DNA of 64,000 bases from NCBI RefSeq assembly GCF_018139565.1, contig NZ_JAGSPK010000003.1, positions 310,001-374,000 of the forward strand. The letters are read 5' to 3'. The position numbers and the translations under genes are program-made. Below are positions 1-11,703 of this stretch, piece after piece (position 1 is the stretch's first letter; each line of letters begins with the position of its first letter). The notes under the pieces were generated by a model that did no database searches, had not been told where the DNA came from, and saw nothing but the letters and a program-made list of their open reading frames with translations. This DNA is from Cognatundibacterium rivi (GTDB taxonomy: Bacteria > Pseudomonadota > Gammaproteobacteria > Burkholderiales > Burkholderiaceae_D).

Positions 1-735
1 GCACACTTTGCTGCTCCACACGCAACCATGCAGTAACGGCTTTGTCTGTTTCACCGATTGACTGATACACGTCGCCCATCAGGATCACGGCACGGACACT
101 TAAACGGTCTATCGCCAGCGCTTTTTCTAATACAGTAAGCGCTGCCTCAGTATTACAGCGCGCCAGCTCATCCTGAGCAATTTCGCAATAAAACTGCGCG
201 ATCTCTTTTTGCCGCTCACCGGCACCAGCCTCTTGCAATGCATATGCTGCGTCTATCGCACGCGCCCATTCTTTTTCACGCTGATAAATTTCGAGCAGAG
301 CGCGGCGTGCCTGAACTTCAAACGGTCCGGAGACAAGCTGATTAAACGTTTCCTCAGCACGGTCTAATAAGCCTGCTTTTAGGTAATCCTGCCCCAGTTC
401 AAACATGGCCTGCGTCTTTTGATCAGACGGCAAATCTGGGCGTTGGACAAGGTTTTGATGCACCCGGATAGCGCGCTCGGTTTCACCACGGCGGCGAAAT
501 AAATTACCCAACGCAAAATGTAATTCAACCGCTTCGGGATCAAGACGAACAATATCGATAAACGCATCAATTGCTTTATCCGGCTGTTCGTTGAGTAAAA
601 AATTAAGCCCTTTGAAATAGCCACGCGGCAGACTGCGCGACTCAGAGAGCAGCTGGCGGATATCAATCCGGGCAGCCAGCCAGCCAAGAGTAAAAAACAA
701 GGGGATGCCAAGCAACCACCAAATTTCAAATTCCA
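1..735 (-). CDS. lapB: LapB (YciM) lipopolysaccharide assembly protein, 3' end outside window
   Basis: Partial: 245 codons from the ATG at 735 run open to the left edge, so the C-terminus (including the expected rubredoxin-like metal-binding domain) is not visible. The protein starts MEFEIWWLLG with one N-terminal membrane helix (about residues 5-20), followed by repeated TPR-like helical pairs such as the stretch around PDKAIDAFIDIVRLDPEAVE. In the known family this inner-membrane protein, facing the cytoplasm, couples LPS synthesis to transport and directs FtsH to degrade LpxC. It lies about 120 bp downstream of lapA on the same strand, the usual pairing. The start is fixed by the membrane helix and the TPR register. 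The ribosome-binding site is weak. Confidence 0.85.
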
Positions 736-855
736 TTTTTCTTATTTTCTGTAATGTTTTTCAAGATAGTCAGTATCTGCCTGAATGATGTCAGCAAGAG
801 ACAAGCTTCCTTCATCTCTACATTCACATTTCAGGGCAAAGCCGGCGCGTGAAGA

Positions 856-1170
856 CTAATCGTTCCGCACACTATCTGGTTGTGGTGCCTGCATACTTGC
901 CTGCTCGGCAAGCAAACGCTCTTTCTCAATTTCCGCCAGCGTTTTCTTGTGACGAGAGAGATCACGACGGTGTCTGAACACCATAGGAACCATCGCCAGA
1001 GCACCCAACACGGCACCCGCTACGAAAAAAACCAACAGCATAATCACCAGAGGTGCTGATTGTTGATAACCGAAGAAATACTGAAGCGTAACGATCTGAT
1101 CATTCTTTAAGGCAAAGCCGAAAAAGATAATGAAAAGTATCGCAGCAAGCAATCTGGAAATATATTTCAT
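856..1170 (-). CDS. lapA: LapA-family (DUF1049) inner-membrane protein
   Basis: A 104-residue protein with two hydrophobic helices (about residues 5-22 and 41-63) and a charged cytoplasmic tail with coiled-coil character (RHRRDLSRHKKTLAEIEKER). This is the lipopolysaccharide assembly protein A pattern. It sits between ihfB and lapB on the same strand, as in many betaproteobacteria and close to the lapAB arrangement of enterics. A strong terminator separates it from ihfB, so lapA-lapB probably has its own promoter in the 1171-1250 stretch. Function is assigned by family and neighbour. The sequence itself shows only topology. Confidence 0.8.
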   Translation of the reverse strand: MKYISRLLAAILFIIFFGFALKNDQIVTLQYFFGYQQSAPLVIMLLVFFVAGAVLGALAMVPMVFRHRRDLSRHKKTLAEIEKERLLAEQASMQAPQPDSVRND

Positions 1171-1247
1171 GGTTACATCCTAATGAGTAAAAGCGGCATT
1201 AACGAACGCTGTTGCTTTACTGTGTCTGCAAAGCGACCATTGTACTG

Positions 1248-1289
1248 AAAAAAAACGGCATACCGGAAAAACCGATATACCGTTTTTTA
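1248..1289 (-). terminator. Intrinsic terminator downstream of ihfB
   Basis: Inverted repeat ACGGCATACCGG (1255-1266) and CCGATATACCGT (1272-1283) pairs at 10 of 12 positions around a 5-nt A-rich loop. Runs of A before it and T after it make it potentially bidirectional. On the minus strand it follows the ihfB stop by about 35 bp. Confidence 0.75.
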
Positions 1290-1321
1290 ATTTGCATCAA
1301 TCGCGAGGCCCGATGACCCGT

Positions 1322-1627
1322 CTAGTCATCGTGTATCGGCTGCCCAACCATGGCATCGACACGTTCGCGCAATTCTTTACCTGGTTTGAAATGCGGCACC
1401 CGTTTTTCGGGCACCATCACTTTGTCACCAGATTTAGGATTACGACCTATCCGTGGAGGACGACTGTTCAGAGAAAAACTGCCAAAACCCCTGATCTCTA
1501 TCCGCTGCCCTGTCGCCAGTGCATCGGTCATTGCATCTAAGATAGTTTTGACAGCGACATCCACATCTTTTGCAACCAGTTGTGGATATCGCTCCGCCAG
1601 ACGAGCTATCAGCTCCGACTTCGTCAT
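1322..1627 (-). CDS. ihfB: Integration host factor subunit beta
   Basis: A 101-residue HU/IHF-family DNA-bending protein starting [17 protein letters not shown], the classical IHF-beta N-terminus. The beta-arm region has the signature [22 protein letters not shown], including the RPPRIGRNP element whose proline intercalates into DNA in this family. It pairs with IhfA to bend DNA in recombination, replication and promoter regulation. It lies 30 bp downstream of rpsA, the conserved rpsA-ihfB pair, and is closed by the terminator at 1248-1289. It is slightly longer than the 94-residue E. coli protein because of a short C-terminal extension (GQPIHDD). Confidence 0.96.
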   Translation of the reverse strand: MTKSELIARLAERYPQLVAKDVDVAVKTILDAMTDALATGQRIEIRGFGSFSLNSRPPRIGRNPKSGDKVMVPEKRVPHFKPGKELRERVDAMVGQPIHDD

Positions 1628-1657
1628 ATTTATAAAACCTTATGACTGAGATTGAGC

Positions 1658-3379
1658 TTAGTTTTTGTTGTCGAGTTTAGCTTTCAACAACGCGCCCAGG
1701 CTGGTAGTACCAGAAGCTGCATTGGAATCTACTGCTGTAGACATTTTTTGCATTGCTTCTTGTGTTTCAGCGCTGTCTTTTGCTTTGATGGACAACTGAA
1801 TGCCACGTGCTTTGCGGTCGATATTCAATACCAACGCTTCAACACTGTCGCCAACTTTCAGGTGTGTACCAGCATCTTCCACGCGATCGCGGGAGATTTC
1901 GGATGCACGCAGGTAGCCCTCAACGTCGTCAGCCAGTTGGATCACTGCGCCTTTTGGCTCAACAGATTTCACTGTACCAGTAACGATTGCGCCTTTGTCG
2001 TTCATTGCACAGTAGTTATTGAATGGGTCGCCTTCGAGTTGTTTAACACCCAGAGAAACGCGCTCACGTTCAACGTCGATTGCCAGAACGATGGCTTCCA
2101 GTTCATCACCTTTCTTGAAGCGACGAACAGCTTCTTCGCCTGTTTCATTCCAGGACAGATCAGACAAATGTACCAGACCGTCGATATTGCCAGACAAACC
2201 AATGAATACGCCGAAGTCAGTGATGGACTTGATCGCGCCGCGAACTTTGTCACCTTTCTTGTGGTTGATCGCGAAATCATCCCAAGGATTAGCTTTGCAC
2301 TGTTTCATGCCCAGGCTGATACGACGACGCTCTTCGTCGATTTCCAGAACCATAACTTCAACTTCGTCGCCCAATTGAACAACTTTGTTTGGTGCAACGT
2401 TTTTGTTCGTCCAGTCCATTTCGGAAACGTGAACCAGACCTTCGATACCTTGTTCGACTTCAACGAACGCACCGTAGTCGGTCAGGTTAGTTACTTTACC
2501 GAACAGACGTGTGTTCGCTGGGTAACGACGGGACAAACCTGTCCATGGGTCGTCGCCCAATTGTTTTACGCCCAGGGACACACGGTTTTTCTCTTGGTCG
2601 AATTTCAATACTTTTGCAGTGATTTCCTGACCAACTGTCAACACCTCGGAAGGGTGACGTACACGACGCCATGCCAGATCAGTGATGTGCAACAAGCCAT
2701 CGATGCCGCCCAGATCAACGAACGCGCCGTAGTCAGTGATATTTTTAACGATACCAGTAACCACTGTGCCTTCTTTCAGGGTTTCCATCAGTTTTTGACG
2801 CTCTTCGCCCATCGATGCTTCAACAACAGCGCGGCGGGACAGCACAACGTTGTTACGCTTGCGGTCGAGCTTGATAACTTTGAATTCCATGGTTTTGCCT
2901 TCGTAAGGAGTTGTATCCTTCACTGGGCGTGTGTCAACCAAAGAACCTGGCAAGAAAGCGCGGATGCCGTTCGTCAGAACAGTCAGACCACCTTTAACTT
3001 TACCGTTAACTGTACCAGTAACGATCTCGCCAGACTCCAGCGCTTTTTCGAGCGCGAGCCAGGAGGCCAGACGTTTTGCTTTGTCACGGGACAGGATAGT
3101 GTCGCCGAAACCGTTTTCCAGCGAATCAATCGCTACGGAAACGAAATCGCCGATATTAACTTCCAGGTCGCCCTGGTCGTTTTTGAATTCTTCAACAGGA
3201 ATGAAGGCTTCAGACTTCAAGCCTGCGTTCACGATCACGAAGTTGTGGTCGATACGAACGACTTCAGCAGAAATCACTTCACCGGAACGCATATCCTGAC
3301 GTGACAGGGACTCTTCGAACAAAGCTGCGAAGCTGTCTGCACCGGTTGCGAAATCTTGGGACATGAATACAGTAGACAT
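1658..3379 (-). CDS. rpsA: 30S ribosomal protein S1
   Basis: A 573-residue protein with six S1 (OB-fold) repeats. They can be followed by recurring segments such as [29 protein letters not shown] and [30 protein letters not shown], shown here only as the shared pattern T(D/N)YGAFV...GL(V/L)H.S. S1 binds mRNA upstream of the start codon and helps initiation on weak Shine-Dalgarno messages. It is slightly longer than the 557-residue E. coli protein. Codon use is strongly biased, as expected for a highly expressed gene, and this creates a long antisense open frame on the plus strand. It lies between cmk and ihfB, the conserved order. Confidence 0.97.
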   Translation of the reverse strand: MSTVFMSQDFATGADSFAALFEESLSRQDMRSGEVISAEVVRIDHNFVIVNAGLKSEAFIPVEEFKNDQGDLEVNIGDFVSVAIDSLENGFGDTILSRDKAKRLASWLALEKALESGEIVTGTVNGKVKGGLTVLTNGIRAFLPGSLVDTRPVKDTTPYEGKTMEFKVIKLDRKRNNVVLSRRAVVEASMGEERQKLMETLKEGTVVTGIVKNITDYGAFVDLGGIDGLLHITDLAWRRVRHPSEVLTVGQEITAKVLKFDQEKNRVSLGVKQLGDDPWTGLSRRYPANTRLFGKVTNLTDYGAFVEVEQGIEGLVHVSEMDWTNKNVAPNKVVQLGDEVEVMVLEIDEERRRISLGMKQCKANPWDDFAINHKKGDKVRGAIKSITDFGVFIGLSGNIDGLVHLSDLSWNETGEEAVRRFKKGDELEAIVLAIDVERERVSLGVKQLEGDPFNNYCAMNDKGAIVTGTVKSVEPKGAVIQLADDVEGYLRASEISRDRVEDAGTHLKVGDSVEALVLNIDRKARGIQLSIKAKDSAETQEAMQKMSTAVDSNAASGTTSLGALLKAKLDNKN

Positions 3380-3502
3380 AATATTTTTGAGTTAGCCGGA
3401 ACAGAACAAAGGCGCTGTTTACCGGGTTAGGTTGAACAACCCTTTAATAAACTTGCTTTATCAAAGGGACTTACTCGCACATTCAGCAATCAAACCGCCC
3501 GA

Positions 3503-4183
3503 CTATTGCGACGGCTTACTTTCCTGTGCTTCTGCATACCATTCCAGCACCTGATTCACCGCTTGTTCAGCAGTAATTTCTGAGGTATCCAGAATAATTG
3601 CACCTGATGCAGGCTTGAGTGGGGCGGCTGCGCGGGTACTGTCTCTCGCATCACGTTCCATCAAATCTTTTACCAAGTCTTCCATATTAGCAGAAATTCC
3701 CTTTTCAATCAATTGCTTATATCGACGGCTTGCGCGCGCCTCTGCACTTGCTGTCAGGAAAATTTTAAGGCTGGCATCAGGAAAAATCACGCTGCCCATG
3801 TCGCGCCCATCGGCAACCAGGCCGGGCGCATTGCGGAACGACAATTGCAGGTCCACCAACGCTTTGCGGACTTCAGGCAACACCGCGATGCGTGATGCGG
3901 CGACGCCGATCGCTTCGGCGCGCACATCATCAGTCACATCGTCGTCTTCCAGCATGACGTGGCCGTGAACGAAACGGCATGGCAAGGCACGTGCCAGAAC
4001 CGCAATGCTTGCCTCGTCGTCGAGCGAGATATTTTTGCGTTGCGCCATCAGGGCGGTCAGGCGGTAGAGCGCGCCAGAATCGAGATAATGAAAACCCAGA
4101 TGTTTGGCAACGCGATGGGCAACGGTTCCTTTGCCGGAAGCAGTCGGCCCATCAATCGTGATTACGGCATATTTATTTGTCAT
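3503..4183 (-). CDS. cmk: Cytidylate kinase
   Basis: Phosphorylates CMP and dCMP with ATP in pyrimidine salvage and nucleotide synthesis. The protein from the ATG at 4183 (226 residues) begins [20 protein letters not shown], where GPTASGKGT is the P-loop. The family motifs [11 protein letters not shown] (here YLDSGALYR) and [13 protein letters not shown] follow. An upstream in-frame TTG at 4213 would add ten residues, but these are encoded by dispersed repeat copy A and are unlike the family, so the ATG is preferred. The repeat supplies the purine-rich GAAGGA upstream of the start. The gene sits between aroA and rpsA on the same strand. Confidence 0.95.
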   Translation of the reverse strand: MTNKYAVITIDGPTASGKGTVAHRVAKHLGFHYLDSGALYRLTALMAQRKNISLDDEASIAVLARALPCRFVHGHVMLEDDDVTDDVRAEAIGVAASRIAVLPEVRKALVDLQLSFRNAPGLVADGRDMGSVIFPDASLKIFLTASAEARASRRYKQLIEKGISANMEDLVKDLMERDARDSTRAAAPLKPASGAIILDTSEITAEQAVNQVLEWYAEAQESKPSQ

Positions 4184-4264
4184 TTTGGGGGAGTATCCTT
4201 CAATTTTGCTCAATTGTCCGCATAAACAAAGGCTGTTTTAATATACTGGGGGGGAGTATTAAAA
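4184..4264 (-). repeat. Dispersed hairpin repeat, copy A (form I)
   Basis: Fills the aroA-cmk gap. Read on the minus strand it starts with TACTCCCCCCCCAGTATATT, then CAGCCTTTGTTTATGCGGAC, then GAAGGATACTCCCCC next to the cmk start. It shares order and spacing with copies C and D (outer arms in the order GGGGAGTAT then ATACTCCCC) although the left arm is degenerate. It overlaps the last codons of aroA and forms the leader of cmk. Confidence 0.6.
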
Positions 4265-5596
4265 CAGCTCCTGATGGTTAATTTTGGCAAACACCTCAAA
4301 ATAATCTGGAAAAGTCTTGGCGACGCAATGCGGTTCGTTTATCCGCATCGCTGCGCCGCGCCGCGCTTTCCCGTCCAGACTGGCAAGCGAAAAACACATC
4401 GCCATACGATGATCATCATAGGTATCGATGGTCGCCGGCAATATCTGCGCCGGTGGCGTGACGCGCATGTAATCCGCGCCCTCTTCCACGGTTGCACCCA
4501 GTTTTCTTAATTCCGTCGCCATTGCCGACAAACGATCAGTTTCTTTGACGCGCCAGCTCGCAATATTACGCAACGTTGTGGTGCCATTTGCATACAAGGC
4601 CGCCATCGCGATCGTCATTGCGGCGTCAGGGATATGATTGAAATCCATATCGATCGCCTGCAATACGCCATTCGATTTGGCTTCTATCCAGTTATCGCCA
4701 CGGGTGATCGTCGCTCCCATTTTTTCCAGCGCTTCTGCAAAACGGACATCGCCCTGTATGCTGTCGCGCCCGACGCCTTCCACTCTGACTGGCCCACCAG
4801 CAATCGCGCCAGCCGCCAGAAAATAGGACGCAGACGACGCGTCGCCTTCAACATGCACCACGCCCGGTGACACGTAATGCTGCCCACGTTTGACGGTGAA
4901 CGCCTGCCAGCCGTCGCGTTCGACGGCAACACCAAAACGCTGCATCAGATTCAGCGTGATTTCAATATACGGTTTAGAAATTAATTCGCCGACGACATCA
5001 ATCACGATGTCATGTTCTTTCGCCATCAATGGCGCGGCCATCAGCAAGGCCGTCAGAAACTGGCTGGAGACATTGCCTTTGACTTGCAAACGCTGCGCAT
5101 GAATGTGACCGCGGCGGATGTGTAAAGGTGGGTAACCGGGATTGCCGGTGTACTCAATCTGCGCACCGGCCGCGTTCAACGCATCGACCAGATCGCCGAT
5201 GGGACGCTCATGCATACGCGCCACGCCATGCACAGTGTAATCACCGCCCAGCACCGCCAGCGTTGCAACCAGCGGACGAATCGCCGTCCCCGCATTTCCC
5301 ATAAACAGATCGGCCTGATGGTGCGGCAATTGCCCGTTGACACCGCGAACCGTGTAGTTCTGACTGTCACCCTCCTGCTCCCAGTGCACACCGAGTTGCT
5401 GCAAGGCGTTCAGCATCACCAGCGTATCATCGGATGCGAGTAAATCTTTGATTGCCGTCGTTCCCTGCGCCAATGCTGCGAGCAGCAAGGTGCGGTTGGA
5501 AATGCTCTTGGAGCCGGGTAAGCGCACCGTGCCCTGCACCTGCATTATTGGCTGCAAATCAATGTATGGCGGATAGTGTTTGCTTTGTTGAGTCAT
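4259..5596 (-). CDS. aroA: 3-phosphoshikimate 1-carboxyvinyltransferase (EPSP synthase)
   Basis: Transfers the enolpyruvyl group of PEP to shikimate-3-phosphate, the sixth step of the shikimate pathway in the cytoplasm. The 445-residue protein shows [18 protein letters not shown] near the N-terminus (substrate-binding Lys and Ser/Arg), the PEP-loop [10 protein letters not shown] typical of class I (glyphosate-sensitive type) enzymes, and the C-terminal DDHRMAMC motif. The open frame continues upstream to 5713, but those 39 residues do not resemble the family, so the ATG at 5596 ([16 protein letters not shown]) is chosen. It follows tyrA with a 160 bp gap. The stop codon lies within repeat copy A. 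Confidence 0.95.
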   Translation of the reverse strand: MTQQSKHYPPYIDLQPIMQVQGTVRLPGSKSISNRTLLLAALAQGTTAIKDLLASDDTLVMLNALQQLGVHWEQEGDSQNYTVRGVNGQLPHHQADLFMGNAGTAIRPLVATLAVLGGDYTVHGVARMHERPIGDLVDALNAAGAQIEYTGNPGYPPLHIRRGHIHAQRLQVKGNVSSQFLTALLMAAPLMAKEHDIVIDVVGELISKPYIEITLNLMQRFGVAVERDGWQAFTVKRGQHYVSPGVVHVEGDASSASYFLAAGAIAGGPVRVEGVGRDSIQGDVRFAEALEKMGATITRGDNWIEAKSNGVLQAIDMDFNHIPDAAMTIAMAALYANGTTTLRNIASWRVKETDRLSAMATELRKLGATVEEGADYMRVTPPAQILPATIDTYDDHRMAMCFSLASLDGKARRGAAMRINEPHCVAKTFPDYFEVFAKINHQELF

Positions 5597-5758
5597 AGTG
5601 ATGAACTTATTCGGATAGCAACCGGAACCTTGTCCCGGTGCTGATAATTTATTGTCGACAAAGAATAACAGACGGGATACTGAACAGACGAGGCGCAGAT
5701 CACCAGCGATCAAAATTTATCCTTCGTTACCCTGCATCAACCGGAGTAAAGGCCGAGC

Positions 5759-6676
5759 TTAATCTCCACCTTCGCGCTGCTGCTTTTCTGCGGCTTCAAT
5801 CGCGGAAATCCAGTTATGGCGGGCACGTTGCGCGTTCGCATAAATGCCTTCGATACCGGTCGCATCCGCGTTCACTAAATGCTGACGCAACACTGCCAGA
5901 CGCGCGGTATACGAATCGAGTTCCTGCAACATTGCATGCCGGTTTGCCAGCGTGATATCGCGCCACATTTCCGGCGAAGAACCGGCAATCCGTGTGAAAT
6001 CGCGAAAGCCGCTCGCCGCGTATTGAAACAGCGTGTCCGCATGCTGTTTACGGGCGATATCATCCACCAGCGCATATGCAAGCAGATGCGGCAAATGGCT
6101 GACTGCCGCAAACACCGCGTCATGCCCGGCGGGATCAAGATAATGAATAATCGCACCGCACTGCTGCCAGGCCCACGCAACGCGCGCAACATCGGCGTCA
6201 CTGTTTTCCGGCAGACGTGTGATCACGGCTTTTTTACCAACATATAAATCAACGAGCGCTGCTTCTGGCCCATTCAACTCGCGACCAGCAATCGGATGCG
6301 CTGGCACAAACTGGCGCAGCTTCGCACCCAGCGCTTGTTTTGCCGCCTCAACGACATCGGATTTGGTACTGCCAGCGTCGGTAACAATCGTTGTTGGCGA
6401 CAAATACGGCTGTATGGAATCCAGAATTGCTTTGGTTTGCGCGACCGGCGCGGCAATCAGCACCAGATCGGTATCCTTAACGGCCGCTTCCGGCGAGGTC
6501 GCGATGCTGTCGATAATACCGAGCTGCAATGCCCGCTCCAGCGACGCATGACTGCGCCCGACGCCAACGATGTGCTGCACAGCGCCAGCTTTTTTCAATG
6601 CCAGCGCAAATGAGCCACCGATCAGACCAACGCCAAAAATCACAACGCGCTGAAAAACATTCGATACGTTAGCCAT
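5759..6676 (-). CDS. tyrA: Prephenate/arogenate dehydrogenase family protein
   Basis: Oxidatively decarboxylates prephenate (or arogenate) to the tyrosine precursor with NAD(P). The ATG at 6676 gives MANVSNVFQRVVIFGVGLIGGSFALAL, placing the Rossmann motif GVGLIGG at about residues 15-21. Later family motifs are AHPIAGRELNGPEAA and SHLPHLLAYALV. Its length of 305 residues is normal for the monofunctional enzyme. A longer frame to 6841 overlaps the end of pheA and is not supported by homology. The gap to the pheA stop is only 7 bp and the GAG of its ribosome-binding site lies at the pheA end, so translation is probably coupled. Cofactor specificity cannot be judged by eye. Confidence 0.92.
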   Translation of the reverse strand: MANVSNVFQRVVIFGVGLIGGSFALALKKAGAVQHIVGVGRSHASLERALQLGIIDSIATSPEAAVKDTDLVLIAAPVAQTKAILDSIQPYLSPTTIVTDAGSTKSDVVEAAKQALGAKLRQFVPAHPIAGRELNGPEAALVDLYVGKKAVITRLPENSDADVARVAWAWQQCGAIIHYLDPAGHDAVFAAVSHLPHLLAYALVDDIARKQHADTLFQYAASGFRDFTRIAGSSPEMWRDITLANRHAMLQELDSYTARLAVLRQHLVNADATGIEGIYANAQRARHNWISAIEAAEKQQREGGD

Positions 6677-6683
6677 CAGGATC

Positions 6684-7757
6684 TCACAGCGTACAAGGAT
6701 AAGAACCCAGGACTTTGAAGAAAGCCGCTTTTGCATCAAGCTCAGCCATCGCCGCTGCAACTTTTTCATCCATGACGTGCCCTTCCACATCGACATAGAA
6801 ATAGTATTCCCAGTTACCAGTACGCGCGGGACGCGACTCAAAACGGGTCATCGAAACGCCATGTTTGGATAAGGGTGCCAGCAGATCATAAACAGCACCG
6901 GCTTTGTTCGGCGTTGCCAACACAATCGAGGTCTGGTCTTTGCCGCTTGGGGTGGTGTGCAAACGGCCTATCACGGCAAAGCGCGTGCGGTTGTGCGGAT
7001 CATCCTGAATATGGGCGCTGACAATGCCGAGGTTATATTGGGTGCCAGCGATTTCACTGGCAATCGCAGCAACGGTGTAGTCACCACTGGCCATGCGCGC
7101 GGCTTCGGCATTGGATGCGACTGCTTGTCGTTCAATATGTGGGAAATGCTGATTCAGCCACGCCTGACATTGCGCTAATGCCTGCGAATGAGCGCAGATG
7201 CGACTCACACCTTCCATGTTGCCGGACTTGCTCATCAGACTGTGCTGCACAGGAATCGCCAGCTCACCGCTGATTGCCAGACTGGTTTGCAGCAATAAAT
7301 CCAATGTACGGTTGATCGCACCTTCCGAAGAATTTTCAATCGGCACAACGCCGAAATCCGCGGTACCTGCTTCTGTGGCGCGGAAAACTTCATCTATCGA
7401 GACGCAGGGCAACGCCTGAATCGCGTGACCAAACTGCTTGTAGACGGCTTGCTCGCTGAATGTACCAACCGGACCGAGAAACGCCACCACGACACGTCGC
7501 TCTAAAGCGCGGCAGGCGGACATGATTTCGCGGAAAATCAGCTGAATATCTTCGTTCAGCAAAGGGCCGGGATTACGCTCAGCGACTCCGCGCAATACCT
7601 GCGCCTCGCGCTCTGGGCGAAACACCGGCGCATTGGTTTCTGCTTTGACGTGGCCGACTTCTTCGGCCACACGGGCACGCTGATTCAGCAAATCGAGAAT
7701 CTGGGCATCGATCGTATCAATCTTGATGCGCAGAGGGAGTAATTTGTTGTCGCTCAT
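6684..7757 (-). CDS. pheA: Bifunctional chorismate mutase / prephenate dehydratase (P-protein)
   Basis: Converts chorismate to prephenate and then to phenylpyruvate for phenylalanine synthesis. Domains in order in 357 residues: an AroQ-type chorismate mutase (about 1-90, with RIKIDTIDAQILDLLNQRA), a prephenate dehydratase (about 95-270, beginning VAFLGPVGTFSEQA and including the catalytic-type TRF motif in HNRTRFAVIGR), and a C-terminal ACT domain (about 280-357) with the ESRP motif that binds phenylalanine for feedback control. It lies between serC and tyrA, the usual betaproteobacterial supra-operon. The start MSDNKLLPLRIKID follows a TTAGTTATG context about 200 bp after serC. Confidence 0.95.
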   Translation of the reverse strand: MSDNKLLPLRIKIDTIDAQILDLLNQRARVAEEVGHVKAETNAPVFRPEREAQVLRGVAERNPGPLLNEDIQLIFREIMSACRALERRVVVAFLGPVGTFSEQAVYKQFGHAIQALPCVSIDEVFRATEAGTADFGVVPIENSSEGAINRTLDLLLQTSLAISGELAIPVQHSLMSKSGNMEGVSRICAHSQALAQCQAWLNQHFPHIERQAVASNAEAARMASGDYTVAAIASEIAGTQYNLGIVSAHIQDDPHNRTRFAVIGRLHTTPSGKDQTSIVLATPNKAGAVYDLLAPLSKHGVSMTRFESRPARTGNWEYYFYVDVEGHVMDEKVAAAMAELDAKAAFFKVLGSYPCTL

Positions 7758-7955
7758 AACTAACCTAAAAACCGTTTTTGAACACTGTGACAGCGGCGCA
7801 CGACATCAATAACCTGCCTGCCGCTATGTATTATTTGATTCCTCTCCAGGCTTTTGATCTGGTTCGACAGCGCCACGGTTTCCAGGTGATGGGTTATGCC
7901 ATGTTCAGAAAGGACTGCCGCTTGAGGATAAGACTACACGCTATTACTGTTACGC

Positions 7956-9056
<1,101 letters not shown>

Positions 9057-9060
9057 CGTT

Positions 9061-11703
9061 TTACTCCGCTACATCGCCAGCCGCATCATCAGCCACTGTG
9101 CCCGCTTCAGTGTCATCCTGATCTGCGTCGGTCTCAACGATACGCTGCAAACCAGACAAAGTCGTGCCATCCTCAACCGCAATCAGTGTGACGCCTTGCG
9201 TTGCGCGACCCATTTCACGAATCTCAGAGACGCGGGTACGGATCAAAACGCCACCGGTCGTGATCAGCATGATTTCATCGGTCGTTTCAACCAGAGTCGC
9301 AGCAACGACCTTGCCGTTACGCTCAGAAGTCTGAATTGCGATCATGCCTTTGGTGCCGCGGCCATGACGAGTGTATTCGGTAATCGGCGTACGCTTACCA
9401 AAGCCGTTTTCGGTGGCGGTCAATACCGATTGCTGTTCATTCTCAGCCACCAGCAAGGCAATAACTTGCTGAGTTTCATCCAGATTCATGCCACGTACAC
9501 CACGTGCGGTACGTCCCATCGGGCGCACATCATTTTCGTCGAAACGAACCGCCTTACCGGCGTCAGAGAACAGCATCACATCATGCTTACCATCGGTCAG
9601 TGCAGCACCGATCAGGAAGTCGCCCTCATCCAGATCAACCGCGATAATGCCGGCTTTACGTGGATTACTGAAATCGGCCAATGGTGTTTTCTTCACGGTA
9701 CCAAGGCTGGTTGCCATGAAAATATAACGATCATCAGGGAAGCTGCGGTTGTCGCCCGACAAAGGCAGAATCACGGTGATTTTTTCACCATCCTGCAGCG
9801 GGAACATATTCACGATAGGCTTGCCGCGCGACGTGCGCGAACCTTGTGGCACTTCCCACACTTTGAGCCAATACAGACGGCCGCGATTACTGAAGCACAG
9901 GATGTAATCGTGAGTATTAGCGACAAATAATTGCTCAATCCAGTCGTCGTCTTTGGTAGCGGTTGCTTGCTTGCCACGGCCACCGCGTTTCTGTGCACGA
10001 TACTCGGATAACGGCTGCGACTTCATATAACCGGTGTGCGACAGCGTCACGACCATATCGACTGGTGTAATCAGGTCTTCGGTTTCCAGATCGGTCGCAT
10101 TGTGTGTAATCTCAGAACGGCGAACATCTTTATTTCCTTCGCCATACTCATTTCTGGCGAGTGTCAGTTCATCCGTGATAATCGTTGTGACACGTTCAGG
10201 CTTAGACAAAATATCGAGCAAGTCGGCAATTTCTGCCATCACGTCTTTGTATTCATTGACGATCTTGTCCTGCTCCAACCCAGTCAGTCGTTGCAAACGC
10301 ATTTGCAGGATTTCCTGCGCCTGATCATCGGATAATTTGTACAAACCATCCGGCTGAATACCATAATGCTTAGGTAAGCTCTCAGGACGGAAAGCGTCAA
10401 TGCCACCAGGATTATCGGCCGCAGTACGCATCAGCATCTCGCGCACCATGGAACTGTCCCAGGCACGTGTCATCAATTCCTGTTTCGCCAATGGCGGTGT
10501 CGGCGCTGCTTTGATGATGGCGATAAAATCGTCGATGTTCGCCAATGCCACTGCCAGACCTTCAAGCACATGACCGCGTTCGCGCGCTTTGCGCAATTCA
10601 AACACGGTACGACGCGTAACAACTTCGCGGCGATGTGACAAGAAACACGACAACATTTCTTTCAGGTTCAGCAGCTTAGGCTGGCCATTGACCAGCGCCA
10701 CCATGTTCATACCGAACGTGTCCTGTAATTGCGTCTGCTTATACAGATTATTCAGTACCACATCCGGCACTTCACCGCGTTTAAGCTCAATCACCACGCG
10801 CATGCCGGATTTATCGGATTCATCGCGGATATCAGAAATGCCGTCCAGCTTTTTATCGCGGACTAATTCTGCGATACGCTCAAGCAAGGATTTTTTATTG
10901 ACCTGATATGGAAGCTCATCAATGATCAGCGCAGTACGGTTATCTTTACCAAATTCTTCAAAATGCGTCTTCGCACGCATCACAACGCGACCGCGACCAG
11001 TGCGGTAACCATCACGCACACCGGAAACACCGTAGATAATGCCGCCGGTCGGAAAATCCGGCGCTGGGATAATCTCTATCAGCTCATCGAGCGTGCAATC
11101 GTCGTTCCGCAACAAGTGCAGAGCACCGTTGATAATTTCGGTAATGTTGTGTGGCGGGATATTCGTCGCCATACCAACCGCGATACCGGAGGCACCGTTG
11201 ATCAGTAGGTTGGGGATGCGGGTAGGCAGAACCGACGGTTCTTTTTCTTTACCGTCATAGTTCGGTACGAAATCGACTGTTTCTTTTTCGATATCCGCCA
11301 GAATTTCGTTAGCAATTTTATCTAAGCGACATTCGGTGTAACGCATCGCCGCAGCACTGTCGCCATCAATAGAACCGAAGTTACCCTGACCATCGACCAA
11401 CGTGTAGCGCAACGAAAAATCCTGCGCCATACGTACCAATGTGTCATAGATAGAAGCATCGCCGTGCGGATGGTATTTACCCATGACCTCACCGACAACA
11501 CGCGCGCATTTGACGAATGGACGGTTATAGACATTGTTCATCTCATGCATCGCGAATAAAACGCGTCGATGCACAGGCTTCAAGCCATCACGCACATCCG
11601 GCAAGGCTCGACCAACAATCACGCTCATCGCGTAATCGAGGTAGCTCTTGCGCATTTCTTCTTCAAGGGAGATCGGGAGTGTTTCTTTTGCGAATTGATC
11701 CAT
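9061..11703 (-). CDS. gyrA: DNA gyrase subunit A
   Basis: Type IIA topoisomerase subunit that cuts and religates DNA and, with GyrB, introduces negative supercoils. From the ATG at 11703 the protein begins [40 protein letters not shown] (the family start, cited only as a match). The active-site tyrosine lies in [11 protein letters not shown] near residue 122. C-terminal beta-pinwheel repeats include the GyrA-box-like QKRGGRGK. The quinolone-resistance region reads [11 protein letters not shown], with alanine at E. coli position 83 and aspartate at 87. An upstream ATG two codons earlier (11709) is possible. No clear Shine-Dalgarno is visible for either. At 880 residues it is the normal length. 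Confidence 0.96.
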   Translation of the reverse strand: MDQFAKETLPISLEEEMRKSYLDYAMSVIVGRALPDVRDGLKPVHRRVLFAMHEMNNVYNRPFVKCARVVGEVMGKYHPHGDASIYDTLVRMAQDFSLRYTLVDGQGNFGSIDGDSAAAMRYTECRLDKIANEILADIEKETVDFVPNYDGKEKEPSVLPTRIPNLLINGASGIAVGMATNIPPHNITEIINGALHLLRNDDCTLDELIEIIPAPDFPTGGIIYGVSGVRDGYRTGRGRVVMRAKTHFEEFGKDNRTALIIDELPYQVNKKSLLERIAELVRDKKLDGISDIRDESDKSGMRVVIELKRGEVPDVVLNNLYKQTQLQDTFGMNMVALVNGQPKLLNLKEMLSCFLSHRREVVTRRTVFELRKARERGHVLEGLAVALANIDDFIAIIKAAPTPPLAKQELMTRAWDSSMVREMLMRTAADNPGGIDAFRPESLPKHYGIQPDGLYKLSDDQAQEILQMRLQRLTGLEQDKIVNEYKDVMAEIADLLDILSKPERVTTIITDELTLARNEYGEGNKDVRRSEITHNATDLETEDLITPVDMVVTLSHTGYMKSQPLSEYRAQKRGGRGKQATATKDDDWIEQLFVANTHDYILCFSNRGRLYWLKVWEVPQGSRTSRGKPIVNMFPLQDGEKITVILPLSGDNRSFPDDRYIFMATSLGTVKKTPLADFSNPRKAGIIAVDLDEGDFLIGAALTDGKHDVMLFSDAGKAVRFDENDVRPMGRTARGVRGMNLDETQQVIALLVAENEQQSVLTATENGFGKRTPITEYTRHGRGTKGMIAIQTSERNGKVVAATLVETTDEIMLITTGGVLIRTRVSEIREMGRATQGVTLIAVEDGTTLSGLQRIVETDADQDDTEAGTVADDAAGDVAE

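Noticed and set aside
1652-3304. 550-codon plus-strand open frame opposite rpsA
   Set aside because: It mirrors the strong codon bias of rpsA and its product has low-complexity Phe/Cys/Gln-rich composition with no family features.
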